A stretch of DNA of 64,000 nucleotides, taken from NCBI RefSeq assembly GCF_014385165.1, contig NZ_JACRTF010000001.1, positions 4,154,001 to 4,218,000 of the forward strand, written 5' to 3'. Positions 36,823 to 45,730 of the stretch are shown piece by piece. The notes beneath the pieces are model-generated. The model saw only the letters and a program-made list of their open reading frames with translations. It did no database searches and was not told the origin of the DNA. The position numbers and the translations under genes were made by a program. The stretch comes from Jilunia laotingensis. Lineage in GTDB: Bacteria > Bacteroidota > Bacteroidia > Bacteroidales > Bacteroidaceae. How positions within the stretch are numbered: the stretch's first letter is position 1; every line of letters begins with the position of its first letter.

Positions 36823-37153
36823 TAGAAATAAAATAACATAAGTTGGATTATCATAATGCTAAAATACGACTATTTATTCCTAGAGTTTTTGGAGTTTATA
36901 TGCTTAAATACTATATGTACAGACAATATAGGTTGCTATGCAACCATTTATCCCAAAAAGTTTTGCATGATTATTTGTAGATAAAAACATTTCACATATT
37001 ATAATATATTCAAGTAGGAGTTTGGGTCTCTTTTATAGTTATATGTCATTAATTATAACCCTTCTGCGTGTCATAAAGCATGCTTGCTATTTTGAATCTT
37101 GTGATGTATAAGAGTTCTTTTTTTATACAAAAAAATATATAGTATTTAAAAAA
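36823..37153. other. AT-rich gap within the capsule operon
   Basis: This 331-bp gap contains only short frames, for example 42 codons from ATG at 36856 and an overlapping frame reading MLKYYMYRQYRLL near 36900. It may be the residue of a lost gene, but no family can be assigned and no promoter is evident. Confidence 0.4.
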
Positions 37154-38320
37154 ATGAAAGAAAAATCGCAATTTTCTTATTCAAAACAAATTGTATTTAT
37201 AAATCAGTCAAGCGGGACATTGATGGTTGATATTGTGAATGCATTTGGAATAAAATATGAGAAATTAGTATTAATAACGGGAACAAAAGGAGGAGAAAAG
37301 TATCTAGCCGAGTTATCAGATAATGTTATATTAGATAAAATAATCTCTTACGATAAAAGCAGTACTTTAAAACGTATTTTTACTTGGCTATGGGGATGGT
37401 TTCAGATTTGGTTAAAGCTTATTTTCAAGTATAGAACAGCTGAATTATTTATAGTTTCAAATCCTCCTATAGCAACACTTTTACCCTTGTTTTGTCGGAA
37501 TCCTTATTCTTTCTTAATTTATGACACCTACCCCGATGTGTTAATAAGCACCGGAATTTGTAAAGCTAATAGTTTGATAGTATGTTGGTGGAAAAAGTTA
37601 AATATTAAACTGTATCATAAAGCTCGTAATATTTATACTATTGGAAATGGAATGGCTAAATGCTTGAGCCAATACGTTGAATTGGATAAAATTCACATAA
37701 TACCTAATTGGGCGAATGTTTCTTATTTAAAGCCATGTGCTAAAGTAGATAATATATTTTTGAAGGAGCAAAAATTAACAGATAAATTTATTGTACTCTA
37801 CTCTGGCAATTTAGGTAATACTCACAAGGTTGAGACTATTGTTGAGGTGGCTGAGAAATTGAAAAAAGAACAAGATATTTATTTTATTATTATTGGGGAA
37901 GGTGGTAAGAAAAAAAAGATAGAATCGATGATTGAGGAAAATAAATTAAATAATTGTAGATTATTACCTTGGCAGCCTGTAGAAAAATTGCCGTATTCGA
38001 TAGGAGCCGCAGATGTCGGAGTCATTACCTTGGATTTGTTGGCTTCGAAATTAAGTGTACCCAGCAAAACTTATGCTATGATGGCTGTGGGTTGTGCATT
38101 GTTATGCATTGCTGGTAAAGATTCAGAACTAAAGGAAATTGTGGAAGAATACCAAGTGGGAGAAATTTTCAATCCCAATGAAATAGAACGTATTTCCAAT
38201 TTTATACTTGAGATGAAAAATGATGTGGAAAAGCTGGAATATTATAAACAAAATGCTCGAAAAGCGGCTTTGAATTTTACGCCTGACAATGCAAAACAAT
38301 ATCTTAACACATATAAATAA
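37154..38320 (+). CDS. Glycosyltransferase family 4, WbuB-like
   Basis: This 388-aa GT-B enzyme has [20 protein letters not shown] near 102-121, the donor-domain start [20 protein letters not shown] (about 212-231), and [14 protein letters not shown]. The layout resembles WbuB, which transfers L-FucNAc to a lipid-linked first sugar. That fits the upstream UDP-L-aminosugar cassette and the initiating transferase that overlaps its stop codon. Substrate assignment is inference. Confidence 0.85.
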   Translation: MKEKSQFSYSKQIVFINQSSGTLMVDIVNAFGIKYEKLVLITGTKGGEKYLAELSDNVILDKIISYDKSSTLKRIFTWLWGWFQIWLKLIFKYRTAELFIVSNPPIATLLPLFCRNPYSFLIYDTYPDVLISTGICKANSLIVCWWKKLNIKLYHKARNIYTIGNGMAKCLSQYVELDKIHIIPNWANVSYLKPCAKVDNIFLKEQKLTDKFIVLYSGNLGNTHKVETIVEVAEKLKKEQDIYFIIIGEGGKKKKIESMIEENKLNNCRLLPWQPVEKLPYSIGAADVGVITLDLLASKLSVPSKTYAMMAVGCALLCIAGKDSELKEIVEEYQVGEIFNPNEIERISNFILEMKNDVEKLEYYKQNARKAALNFTPDNAKQYLNTYK

Positions 38321-38931
38321 TGATGTATGCATGTAGATTTAAACGTTATTTGGATATCATAATTTCTTTGATAGTGATACTCTTAATATCTCCCTTATTA
38401 TTGGTTACAATGACTTGTCTTTATTTTGTCAACAAAAATGCTGGAATTTTCTTCTTTCAGCAGCGTCCCGGGAAGAATGGAAAAATTTTCAAAGTAATAA
38501 AGTTCAAGACAATGACCGATGACCGAGATCCGGATGGCAACTTGTTGCCCGACGAGGAGCGTCTGACCCAAATAGGCAAGTTTGTTCGCGCCTCCTCTAT
38601 CGATGAATTACCCCAGCTAATAAACGTATTGAAAGGTGACATGTCTCTAATAGGCCCCCGTCCCTTGTTACCCCAATACCTGCCTTTATATTCAAAGGGG
38701 CAAGCCCGCCGGCATGAAGTCCGTCCGGGAATCACCGGTTGGGCGCAGGTCAATGGCCGTAATGCGATTTCTTGGACGAAGAAGTTTGAACTGGATGTGT
38801 GGTACGTGGACCACTGCTCCTTTCTGCTTGACCTGAAAATAATATATCTCACCCTCGTAAAAGTCTTTTGTCGTTCTGACATCAACAAGGAAGGTTGTGC
38901 TACTACCGTTCCGTTTAATGGGCATAATTAA
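38320..38931 (+). CDS. PglC-like undecaprenyl-phosphate sugar-phosphate transferase
   Basis: This 203-aa monotopic phosphoglycosyl transferase is of the small (PglC) type. A re-entrant membrane helix (about 9-38) is followed by [20 protein letters not shown] (44-63), the catalytic dyad D95-E96 in SSIDELPQL, and [15 protein letters not shown]. It transfers a sugar phosphate, typically of a UDP-diacetamido-trideoxyhexose, to undecaprenyl phosphate and so starts the repeat unit. A second ATG one codon in (38323) is equally plausible. Base composition changes from AT-rich to GC-richer within this gene. Confidence 0.92.
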   Translation: MMYACRFKRYLDIIISLIVILLISPLLLVTMTCLYFVNKNAGIFFFQQRPGKNGKIFKVIKFKTMTDDRDPDGNLLPDEERLTQIGKFVRASSIDELPQLINVLKGDMSLIGPRPLLPQYLPLYSKGQARRHEVRPGITGWAQVNGRNAISWTKKFELDVWYVDHCSFLLDLKIIYLTLVKVFCRSDINKEGCATTVPFNGHN

Positions 38932-38942
38932 AAATTACAGAT

Positions 38943-40472
38943 ATGAAAATCAATCTAATTGAATACTTTGAGGATACAGTTAAACATTTTCCTCAGAAGA
39001 ATGCTGTTCTTGATAAGGATAGGGCTATTTCTTTTGCAAAGTTGCGTCAGGATTCCCTGTCGGTTGCATCCAACATCCTTTCAATCAAGGAGGGTATGAA
39101 TCGTCCGGTCGCTGTCTATCTCAATAAAAGCATAGAGAGTATTTGTGCTGACTTGGGCATACTCTATTCCGGGAATTTTTATATGAATCTGGATGTGAAA
39201 ACTCCTGCGGAGAGAATAAAGAACATCCTTGATGTCATATCCCCCTCGGTTATTATCACGAATAATCAGCATCTTAAGAACATAGCGGGAATGGTACCGG
39301 ATTCTATCCGGTTGCTGAATCTGGATGAGATGGACTGGGAGGCTCCGTTCGACGAGCCATTTATAGCATCGCGACTTCAACGCCTGATAGACACCGACCC
39401 CTCCTGCATCATCAATACTTCGGGATCAACGGGAACTCCCAAAGGGGTGGTACTCAACCACAAAAGTTTCTTTGACTTTACCGAGTGGGCGTTGGACGTA
39501 TTCAAATTTTCGGATGACGAGGTGATAGGCTCTCTCTCCCCGCTTGTGTTTGACATATACAGTTTCGAACTGTGCATGTTGATGGCAAAAGGAAGTACCA
39601 TCGTGGTTATCCCTGACAGCCTCTCGGCTTTTCCCGCCTCCATCCTGAAATTGCTGGAACAGCACAAGGTGACTTTCCTGTTCTGGGTTCCGACCATCAT
39701 GGTGAATATAGCCAATATGGATTTACTTTCGCAGATCCAGTTGCCTTCCCTCAAGACGGTGTGGTTTGCCGGAGAGGTGTTCCCCACGAAGCAGTTCAAT
39801 TATTGGCGCAAACAGTTGCCGCAGACTTTATTCGCCAATCTGTACGGCCCCATTGAAATCACGTTGGATTGCACCTATTACATCGTTGAAAGAGAGATAA
39901 GGGATGAGGAGCCGATCCCCATAGGGTATCCTTGCAGGAATACCGATGTCCTGATCCTGGATGAAGACAACCGGCAGGTGGTCAAAGCCAACGAGGAAGG
40001 GGAGCTTTGTGTTCGTGGCACCTCTTTGGCAATGGGCTATTATAATAATCCGGAAAAGACATCCGCCGCCTTCGTCCAGAATCCTTTGAACCATTCTTAT
40101 CCGGAGACCATCTACCGGACAGGAGACGTCGTGTATGTGAATGATCTGGGGGAAATTGTGTTTAAGGGCCGGAAGGACACCCTCATCAAGCACATGGGGT
40201 ACCGGACTGAACTCGGTGAGATAGAGCATATCATCATCAACAAGCTGAAGCTGGTGAGGAACGGCTGTGTCGTTTACAACTTTGCCCAAAAAGAGATCAC
40301 CCTCTTTTACGAGTCCGAACAGGAAATAACTCCCGCGGAGTTCCGCCAAAAGATCGGCAGGGAACTTCCCAAATACATGCTTCCCACTGTTTTTCATCGT
40401 CTGGACGAGCTGCAGAGAAATACGAACGGGAAAATCGACCGGTTATTCTATAATAAGAAGGTGAATGGATAG
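38943..40472 (+). CDS. AMP-forming amino/hydroxy-acid adenylation enzyme (NRPS A-domain-like, DltA-like)
   Basis: This 509-aa stand-alone adenylation enzyme has core motifs INTSGSTGTPKGVVLNHKSF (A3, about 158-177), NLYGPIEITLDCTYY (A5), YRTGDVVYV (A7), FKGRKDTLIKHMGYRTELGE (A8) and NTNGKIDR (A10, with the catalytic Lys). Such enzymes activate a carboxylic acid with ATP and load it on a carrier protein; two carrier proteins are encoded nearby. The substrate-pocket code suggests no obvious amino acid to me. It is the first gene of the acyl cassette and overlaps the GNAT gene by 8 bp. Confidence 0.92.
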   Translation: MKINLIEYFEDTVKHFPQKNAVLDKDRAISFAKLRQDSLSVASNILSIKEGMNRPVAVYLNKSIESICADLGILYSGNFYMNLDVKTPAERIKNILDVISPSVIITNNQHLKNIAGMVPDSIRLLNLDEMDWEAPFDEPFIASRLQRLIDTDPSCIINTSGSTGTPKGVVLNHKSFFDFTEWALDVFKFSDDEVIGSLSPLVFDIYSFELCMLMAKGSTIVVIPDSLSAFPASILKLLEQHKVTFLFWVPTIMVNIANMDLLSQIQLPSLKTVWFAGEVFPTKQFNYWRKQLPQTLFANLYGPIEITLDCTYYIVEREIRDEEPIPIGYPCRNTDVLILDEDNRQVVKANEEGELCVRGTSLAMGYYNNPEKTSAAFVQNPLNHSYPETIYRTGDVVYVNDLGEIVFKGRKDTLIKHMGYRTELGEIEHIIINKLKLVRNGCVVYNFAQKEITLFYESEQEITPAEFRQKIGRELPKYMLPTVFHRLDELQRNTNGKIDRLFYNKKVNG

Positions 40473-41268
40473 GGTCAACACGTTGGAGGAAATAAACGGG
40501 TATGTCCATGTCATAAAAAATCATCAGAAAGGTTTTTTGACAAATTTCTTCCTCGACAAATCGAAGCATTCGTATTGGATATCCAAAGGAGAGCTGTACT
40601 CCATGGCTTATGATAAATGCATCTTTCTGATACGTAGGAGTCCTTTGGCCAATTATTTATTTTATTTCTCAACGGATGTTGATTCTCTGAGAGACGGTCT
40701 GGGGGAGATCTCTCGGCTGGAGTGTCCCCTCGTGCTGGATTTGGTCGGTACTGAACAAACGACGGCCCCCATCAAGGAACTGTTTCTAAAAAACAGGTTT
40801 ACATTGTACGAATCGTTATACCGCATGAGCCGTACCGGCTTGCCTCTTAATCAGGAGAAGACATGCACGGACGTGCTACGGGCTTGCAGGGAAGATGCGG
40901 AGGAGGTCTGTCAATTGTTGACGGATCATTTCGACCCTTTGTCGGAGCAGCTTCCAACGTTGGAGGAAATACGGCATTTTATTGAGGGCAATGGCATATT
41001 GGTATATAAAAATGATGACCGGGTCGTAGGTTTCATCATATATGAATTATTGGGGATTACCTTGTATTTACGCTATTGGTTTGTCTCCCCCGAATTCAGA
41101 GAGTTGAAAATAGGATCCAGGCTATTTGAAGCCTTCATGTACGAAGGGCGAAATACCAAAAGGCAGTTGTTCTGGGTGATAGCCAGTAACGAGAATGCCA
41201 TAAAACGATATGAGCATTACGGGTTCAGGGCTGAGGAATTATATGATTATGTCTTAATTAAAAAGTAA
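40465..41268 (+). CDS. GNAT-family N-acyltransferase
   Basis: This 267-aa protein has a GNAT fold in its C-terminal half: LYLRYWFVSPEFRELKIGSR (about 194-213) contains the acyl-CoA/ACP pyrophosphate-binding region, followed by WVIASNENAIKRYEHYGFR. The N-terminal half has no motif I recognise and may be a degenerate GNAT domain. Given the neighbours, it may transfer an acyl or aminoacyl group from a carrier protein to an amino group. It ends 5 bp before the first ACP gene. Confidence 0.82.
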   Translation: MDRVNTLEEINGYVHVIKNHQKGFLTNFFLDKSKHSYWISKGELYSMAYDKCIFLIRRSPLANYLFYFSTDVDSLRDGLGEISRLECPLVLDLVGTEQTTAPIKELFLKNRFTLYESLYRMSRTGLPLNQEKTCTDVLRACREDAEEVCQLLTDHFDPLSEQLPTLEEIRHFIEGNGILVYKNDDRVVGFIIYELLGITLYLRYWFVSPEFRELKIGSRLFEAFMYEGRNTKRQLFWVIASNENAIKRYEHYGFRAEELYDYVLIKK

Positions 41269-41273
41269 TTATA

Positions 41274-41504
41274 ATGAAAGAGGAAATAATAGCGATATTG
41301 AACGGGCTACGCCCGGAATTTGATTTCAGCGAACCGGTGGATTTCATAGAAGAGGGCATGCTGGATTCGTTTGATGTGATTAACCTGGTCAATGAATTGG
41401 ACACTAAATATGGCATTTCCATTGACGGGATAGACGTGCTTCCTGAAAATTTTTCATCTGTTGACAGCATCATAAACTTGTTGCATAAAAATGGGGTGAA
41501 ATAA
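41274..41504 (+). CDS. Acyl carrier protein (first)
   Basis: This 76-aa acidic four-helix carrier protein has the phosphopantetheine attachment site GMLDSFDVI, with Ser32 as acceptor, and the usual LVNELDTKYGI helix after it. No phosphopantetheinyl transferase is encoded nearby, so a host AcpS-type enzyme would have to activate it. It overlaps the start of the KAS III-like gene by one base. Confidence 0.92.
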   Translation: MKEEIIAILNGLRPEFDFSEPVDFIEEGMLDSFDVINLVNELDTKYGISIDGIDVLPENFSSVDSIINLLHKNGVK

Positions 41505-42568
41505 TGGATCTGGTATTTGACAACAAAAGAATCACGGGCATTTTGACCATCTTACCTTCAAAGGAGGTACTCTTTGAAGATGAGATGGGAAATTACAACT
41601 TCTCTACCGCAAAATCCATGAAGCTAAAGTTGGCCATGGGGTACAACAAACACCGCATTGTAGAGGAAGGGGTTTGTTGTTCCGATTTATGCTGTTATGG
41701 ACTGAACTACCTGTTTGAACATTCGAAATTGAAAAAGGAGGAGATCGATGCTCTTGTTTTGGTCACTCAGTCTCCGGACCATTTCATGCCGCCGACAAGC
41801 AATGTCATACAGGGGAAGATGGGATTGAAAACAGATATGATCTGTATGGATATAAATCAGGGGTGTGCGGGCTTTGTACTCGGACTAATCCAGGCTTTCA
41901 TGCTGCTGGATCAGCCCTCTGTGAATAAAGTGGTTTTACTGAATGCCGATGTGCTAAGTCGTAAAGTATCAAAGCGTGATCGCAACAGCAATCCGCTAAT
42001 AGGTGACGGTGCTGCCGTTACGGTGGTGGAGCGTTCCGAGAAGACAGGGCTGATCTATGGGAATATAAAGATGGACGGAACCCGGGCAGACGCCTTAATG
42101 ATTCCCGCTGGAGGATTCAGAGAACCTTCTACCGCTGAAACTGCACTGATGTCGGAAGATGCGAATGGGAACTTTCGATCTAAAGACAATCTGGTCATGA
42201 AGGGAGATGAGGTGTTCAACTTTGTGCAATTGGAGGTTCCTCCCATGATCGATGATCTACTGGCAAAGTCGGGACAGTCAAAGGACTCTGTTGATTATTA
42301 TATGTTTCACCAGCCCAACCGCTTCATGCTGCAAAAGCTTGCAGACAAAATAGGAATATCCCGTGAAAAGATGCCTTCCAATATTGTCGAAAATTTTGGT
42401 AATTCAAGCGGAGTAACCATTCCTGTCAATATTACCCATAATTTGGGGAGCATGTTGACAGAGGACGAGAAGCTCCTTTGTTTATCGGGCTTTGGAGTAG
42501 GATTGACTTGGGGAAGTTTATTAATGAGAATTGGAAAATTGGATTTTTGTGAACAAATAAATTATTGA
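41504..42568 (+). CDS. 3-oxoacyl-ACP synthase III-like condensing enzyme
   Basis: This 354-aa thiolase-fold enzyme has the full catalytic triad of KAS III: C121 (DINQGCAGFVLG), H269 (YYMFHQPNRF) and N300 (ENFGNSSG). Such enzymes join an acyl starter to an extender unit on a carrier protein, or in some pathways simply transfer acyl groups. Placed between two ACP genes and followed by two reductases, a single condensation followed by ketoreduction is the likely use. The chain length cannot be read. Confidence 0.92.
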   Translation: MDLVFDNKRITGILTILPSKEVLFEDEMGNYNFSTAKSMKLKLAMGYNKHRIVEEGVCCSDLCCYGLNYLFEHSKLKKEEIDALVLVTQSPDHFMPPTSNVIQGKMGLKTDMICMDINQGCAGFVLGLIQAFMLLDQPSVNKVVLLNADVLSRKVSKRDRNSNPLIGDGAAVTVVERSEKTGLIYGNIKMDGTRADALMIPAGGFREPSTAETALMSEDANGNFRSKDNLVMKGDEVFNFVQLEVPPMIDDLLAKSGQSKDSVDYYMFHQPNRFMLQKLADKIGISREKMPSNIVENFGNSSGVTIPVNITHNLGSMLTEDEKLLCLSGFGVGLTWGSLLMRIGKLDFCEQINY

Positions 42569-42570
42569 AG

Positions 42571-42789
42571 ATGGAACAGTTTTTAGAACAAATTGCGGAA
42601 TTATTGGAAGAGGATGTGGTAAATACTTCAGATGAACTAAAATCTTTCGATGCATGGGATTCATTAACCATATTGTCTATCATTGCTTTTGCCGATGAGA
42701 ATTATGGTGTGACATTAAATGCCAAAGAAATCAACGAGGCTCAGACGGTGGGCGGTTTAAAGGCTCTGATAGATTCAAAAGTCAACTAA
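42571..42789 (+). CDS. Acyl carrier protein (second)
   Basis: This 72-aa carrier protein has the attachment motif FDAWDSLTILSI, with Ser31. ATG at 42571 is preferred; a TTG two codons upstream (42565) overlaps the previous stop. It differs clearly from the first ACP, suggesting that the two hold different acyl groups (for instance starter and extender). The SDR gene follows after 3 bp. Confidence 0.92.
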   Translation: MEQFLEQIAELLEEDVVNTSDELKSFDAWDSLTILSIIAFADENYGVTLNAKEINEAQTVGGLKALIDSKVN

Positions 42790-42792
42790 TTT

Positions 42793-43551
42793 ATGATTGA
42801 TTCACTCAACTTATCGGGAAGAACCTATTTGGTTACCGGTGCAGCCTCTGGAATGGGGCGTGCGACCAGCATCTTGCTTTCAGGACAAGGGGCCCGTATC
42901 GTATTGGTGGATATAAATAAAGAAGGACTATACAATACGCAACAACAATGTACAGGTGAAACCTATGTTCTGGAAATGGATTTATCAAAACCGGAAAGTT
43001 TTAAAGGAAAAGTCCATGATACGATATTAGAATTCGGCAGGTTAAATGGTTTTATACACTGTGCAGGGATTCCTTATATTTCTCCGCTAAAAACGGTAAG
43101 TCCCGATATCTGTGACAAAGTTTATAGAATTAACTCTTATTCGGCAATAGAGCTGGCAAAACTTTTTGTAAATAAGAAGGTGTATGCCGGTGAGTTCGGA
43201 TCGATTGTTTTGATTTCTTCTGTATACGGTCTGGTAGGTTCTCCGGCCAATGTGGGCTATGCCTTGTCCAAAGGAGCTATTCAAGCTGCAACCAGGGCTT
43301 TGGCCATAGAACTGGCTCCTAAAGGAATCCGCGTGAATTGCATTGCTCCCGGATTTATTAAAACGTCCATGATGGATAATGTATCGTCTTCCTTCTCAGA
43401 AGATTATACGCAGAGGTTAGATGCCTTACATCCACTCGGTTTGGGAGAGGCGGAAGATGTGGCCAATACCATCTTGTATTTGATATCCGACATGGGTAAA
43501 TGGGTTACCGGCTCCATTCTGAATGTGGATGGCGGCTTTACCGCACAATAA
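42793..43551 (+). CDS. SDR oxidoreductase, FabG-like
   Basis: This 252-aa classical short-chain dehydrogenase has the cofactor motif TGAASGMG (15-22), NAG replaced by HCAGI, catalytic Ser-Tyr-Lys in ISSVYG and YALSKGA, and a C-terminal WVTGSILNVDGGFTAQ typical of FabG. It probably reduces a 3-oxoacyl group on one of the adjacent carrier proteins. It is 9 bp from a second SDR gene. Confidence 0.88.
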   Translation: MIDSLNLSGRTYLVTGAASGMGRATSILLSGQGARIVLVDINKEGLYNTQQQCTGETYVLEMDLSKPESFKGKVHDTILEFGRLNGFIHCAGIPYISPLKTVSPDICDKVYRINSYSAIELAKLFVNKKVYAGEFGSIVLISSVYGLVGSPANVGYALSKGAIQAATRALAIELAPKGIRVNCIAPGFIKTSMMDNVSSSFSEDYTQRLDALHPLGLGEAEDVANTILYLISDMGKWVTGSILNVDGGFTAQ

Positions 43552-43560
43552 AAAATAATT

Positions 43561-44304
43561 ATGAAACCTTTTGTATTGATAACCGGTTCTTCTTCAGGTA
43601 TCGGAAAAGCTATTGCTATAAATTTATCTAAGAAATATAATATCATACTGCACGGACGTAACGCGGAGCGGTTACTTCAGGTTAAAGAAGAATGTTCATC
43701 CGAACATTCTTCTTTAATATGGCAGAGTGACCTGAACTCTGTGGAATCCTTGGAGGAAAGCTTGATTGGCTTTCTAAAAGAGAACGAGATTATTATAGAC
43801 TATTATGTGCATTGTGCCGGAATAATGAGAATGCTTCCGCTCAAAAGCCATAATATAAGGAGTATTCAGGAGACTTTTAATACAAATGTGATCTCGGCAA
43901 TGCTCATTACCAAAGTGTTGTCTTCCAAGAAATGGAATAAAGACACTCTAAAAAGCATTGTGTATATCTCAAGTAATATCAGTAACAGGGGTGCCAAGGC
44001 GTTCAATACTTATGCCGCTTCCAAAGGGGCGTTGGATGCATTGATGCGTAGCATGGCGGTGGAATTGGCCCCCAAAATTAGAGTGAACTCGATACTTCCC
44101 GGAGCCGTCATGACTGAAATGACACAAAACATATTTGAAAACGAAGAAGTGGAAGGAAGAATGAAAGCTACTTATCCTCTGGGCTTCGGCTATCCAAGTG
44201 ACATAGCAGATGGTGTTGATTTCCTACTTTCAGAACGGGCGAGATGGATCACGGGCCAGCAGTTGACCATTGATGGCGGACGGACCATTAATATTACGGG
44301 TTAA
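43561..44304 (+). CDS. SDR oxidoreductase, FabG-like (second)
   Basis: This 247-aa classical SDR has TGSSSGIG (8-15), HCAGI, the catalytic Ser in VYISSN, YAASKGA and a C-terminal WITGQQLTIDGGRTI. It is clearly a paralogue of the preceding SDR but diverged, so it is likely to act on another substrate or with opposite stereochemistry. Its stop is followed directly by the hydrolase start. Confidence 0.88.
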   Translation: MKPFVLITGSSSGIGKAIAINLSKKYNIILHGRNAERLLQVKEECSSEHSSLIWQSDLNSVESLEESLIGFLKENEIIIDYYVHCAGIMRMLPLKSHNIRSIQETFNTNVISAMLITKVLSSKKWNKDTLKSIVYISSNISNRGAKAFNTYAASKGALDALMRSMAVELAPKIRVNSILPGAVMTEMTQNIFENEEVEGRMKATYPLGFGYPSDIADGVDFLLSERARWITGQQLTIDGGRTINITG

Positions 44305-44943
44305 ATGAACTTGACAGTATTGAAAATAGAAAATTATCCGGTAGCTTCAAATTGTTATGTGTTATACGATAAGTCCCAGGGGAACACGTGCATATTGGTA
44401 GATCCCGGCAGTGAGAATTGCGACAGCTTGGAACGAACGCTGGAAGAGCATGAACTGCTACCGGAATATATCATTCTGACCCATGAGCATTTTGACCACA
44501 TTTGGGGATGTAATTATCTCACAAATAAATATAAGTGCAAATTAATCTGTTCCGGGAAGTGTGCAACGGCGATCAAGGACCCGAAACGAAATCATTCTCT
44601 GTTTTACAATCAGGCGGGCTTTGTGATTAATCATGCTGACATTATTTTAGAGGATGTGGACTGGAAGCTTAAGTGGAGAAAGTATGAACTAGACTTCATC
44701 CGGGCCGGGGGACACACGGAATCGGGGATTTGTTTTACCATAAATAAGTATCTGTTTACGGGGGACTCGCTAATCAAGGATCTGAAGACAGTGACTAAGC
44801 TTTACACGGGTTCCAAGTCAGCTTTAAAAAAAACAATTCAAACGCTTGAATCAATGAAGGGACATGGATATGTCGTTTGTGCAGGTCATGGGGACTTTTT
44901 TGATCTGGACGATTATAATTTAAATGTGGCATATGGAAACTAA
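44305..44943 (+). CDS. Metallo-beta-lactamase-fold hydrolase
   Basis: This 212-aa hydrolase has the metal motif HEHFDH (H60, H62, D64, H65), DPGSEN upstream, GGHTESG with a third metal His and TGDSL with the bridging Asp, as in glyoxalase II-like enzymes. In this cassette it could be a thioesterase that frees or proofreads acyl-carrier thioesters. That role is inference. It overlaps the start region of the next gene. Confidence 0.85.
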   Translation: MNLTVLKIENYPVASNCYVLYDKSQGNTCILVDPGSENCDSLERTLEEHELLPEYIILTHEHFDHIWGCNYLTNKYKCKLICSGKCATAIKDPKRNHSLFYNQAGFVINHADIILEDVDWKLKWRKYELDFIRAGGHTESGICFTINKYLFTGDSLIKDLKTVTKLYTGSKSALKKTIQTLESMKGHGYVVCAGHGDFFDLDDYNLNVAYGN

Positions 44944-45592
44944 AAAGATCATTTTTTTTGGAACAGGCGCTGTTTCTGCTGAATTCACATCCTATTTGGA
45001 GGATAGTAAATGGGGGGAAGACTCAAATATCGAAATAAAAGGATACGTGGCCTCGGATCAGGATGGTATAAAGAACTGGCGAATGTATGGTTATTCCAAG
45101 CCCTTTTTGGGACTTTTATCGGAATATGAAATACAGGAAGAGGATTATTTTATTTTAGCTTTGGGCAATGCAAAGGTCAAGAGGGGGATTGTCGATATTA
45201 TTTCCAGTAAAGGAGGAAAGTTCCTTAATCTAATCCACCCCACTTCAACAATTGCTAAAACAGCGACATTGGGTATCGGGAACATAGTATCTCCCTTCGT
45301 CATGATTGGTCCTAATGTCAAAATTGGCAATTTTAACTTGTTGACATCCCAAAGCATTGTTAGCCATGACTCGGTAGTGGGAGATTATAATTTCTTTGCG
45401 ACGGCATTGCTTTGTGGGCATACGACAGTGGGCGATGATAACTATATGGGTATCCGGGCTACGACAGTGCCGGAAATTAGCATTGGAGACAGGAATAAAA
45501 TTCAGGCCGGTATGATTTTGGATAAAAATGTAGGTGATGACTCGACCGTATTTTACAGGTATAAGGAAAAGCTCCTGGCTATTCCCCAATAA
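44933..45592 (+). CDS. PglD/NeuD-like sugar O/N-acyltransferase
   Basis: From ATG at 44933 (METKKIIFFGTGAVSAEF) this is a 219-aa protein with an N-terminal Rossmann-like UDP-sugar-binding domain (1-85) and a C-terminal left-handed beta-helix of hexapeptide repeats (IGNIVSPFVMIGPNVKIGNF and onward). The catalytic His of PglD is present in SIVSHDSVVGDYN. PglD acetylates the 4-amino group of UDP-4-amino-sugars. With an acyl-ACP cassette upstream, a non-acetyl donor is possible. An upstream ATG at 44924 adds three residues. Confidence 0.88.
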   Translation: METKKIIFFGTGAVSAEFTSYLEDSKWGEDSNIEIKGYVASDQDGIKNWRMYGYSKPFLGLLSEYEIQEEDYFILALGNAKVKRGIVDIISSKGGKFLNLIHPTSTIAKTATLGIGNIVSPFVMIGPNVKIGNFNLLTSQSIVSHDSVVGDYNFFATALLCGHTTVGDDNYMGIRATTVPEISIGDRNKIQAGMILDKNVGDDSTVFYRYKEKLLAIPQ

Positions 45593-45622
45593 TAAAAACG
45601 ATCGTTTTTGATAGGCAGAGAG

Positions 45623-45697
45623 ATGTTACTGAGAAAAGCATGTAATATTTTGAAGTGGCTTTTCGTCCCCTTTTATGTCTGGAGAAAAAAAGTTTGA
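45623..45697 (+). CDS. Possible 24-aa hydrophobic-basic peptide
   Basis: ATG at 45623 opens 24 codons (MLLRKACNILKWLFVPFYVW then a basic RKKV end) in the 138-bp gap between the PglD-like and PglE-like genes. It looks like a single amphipathic or membrane segment. It may be a true small protein, a remnant or chance. Confidence 0.25.
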   Translation: MLLRKACNILKWLFVPFYVWRKKV

Positions 45698-45730
45698 TAG
45701 ACAATATTCTTAAAAATCACATATCATATT

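Noticed and set aside
39377..40397. Minus-strand frames of 140 and 189 codons within the adenylation gene
   Set aside because: The plus strand encodes all core A-domain motifs in this stretch; the antisense frames have no recognisable features.
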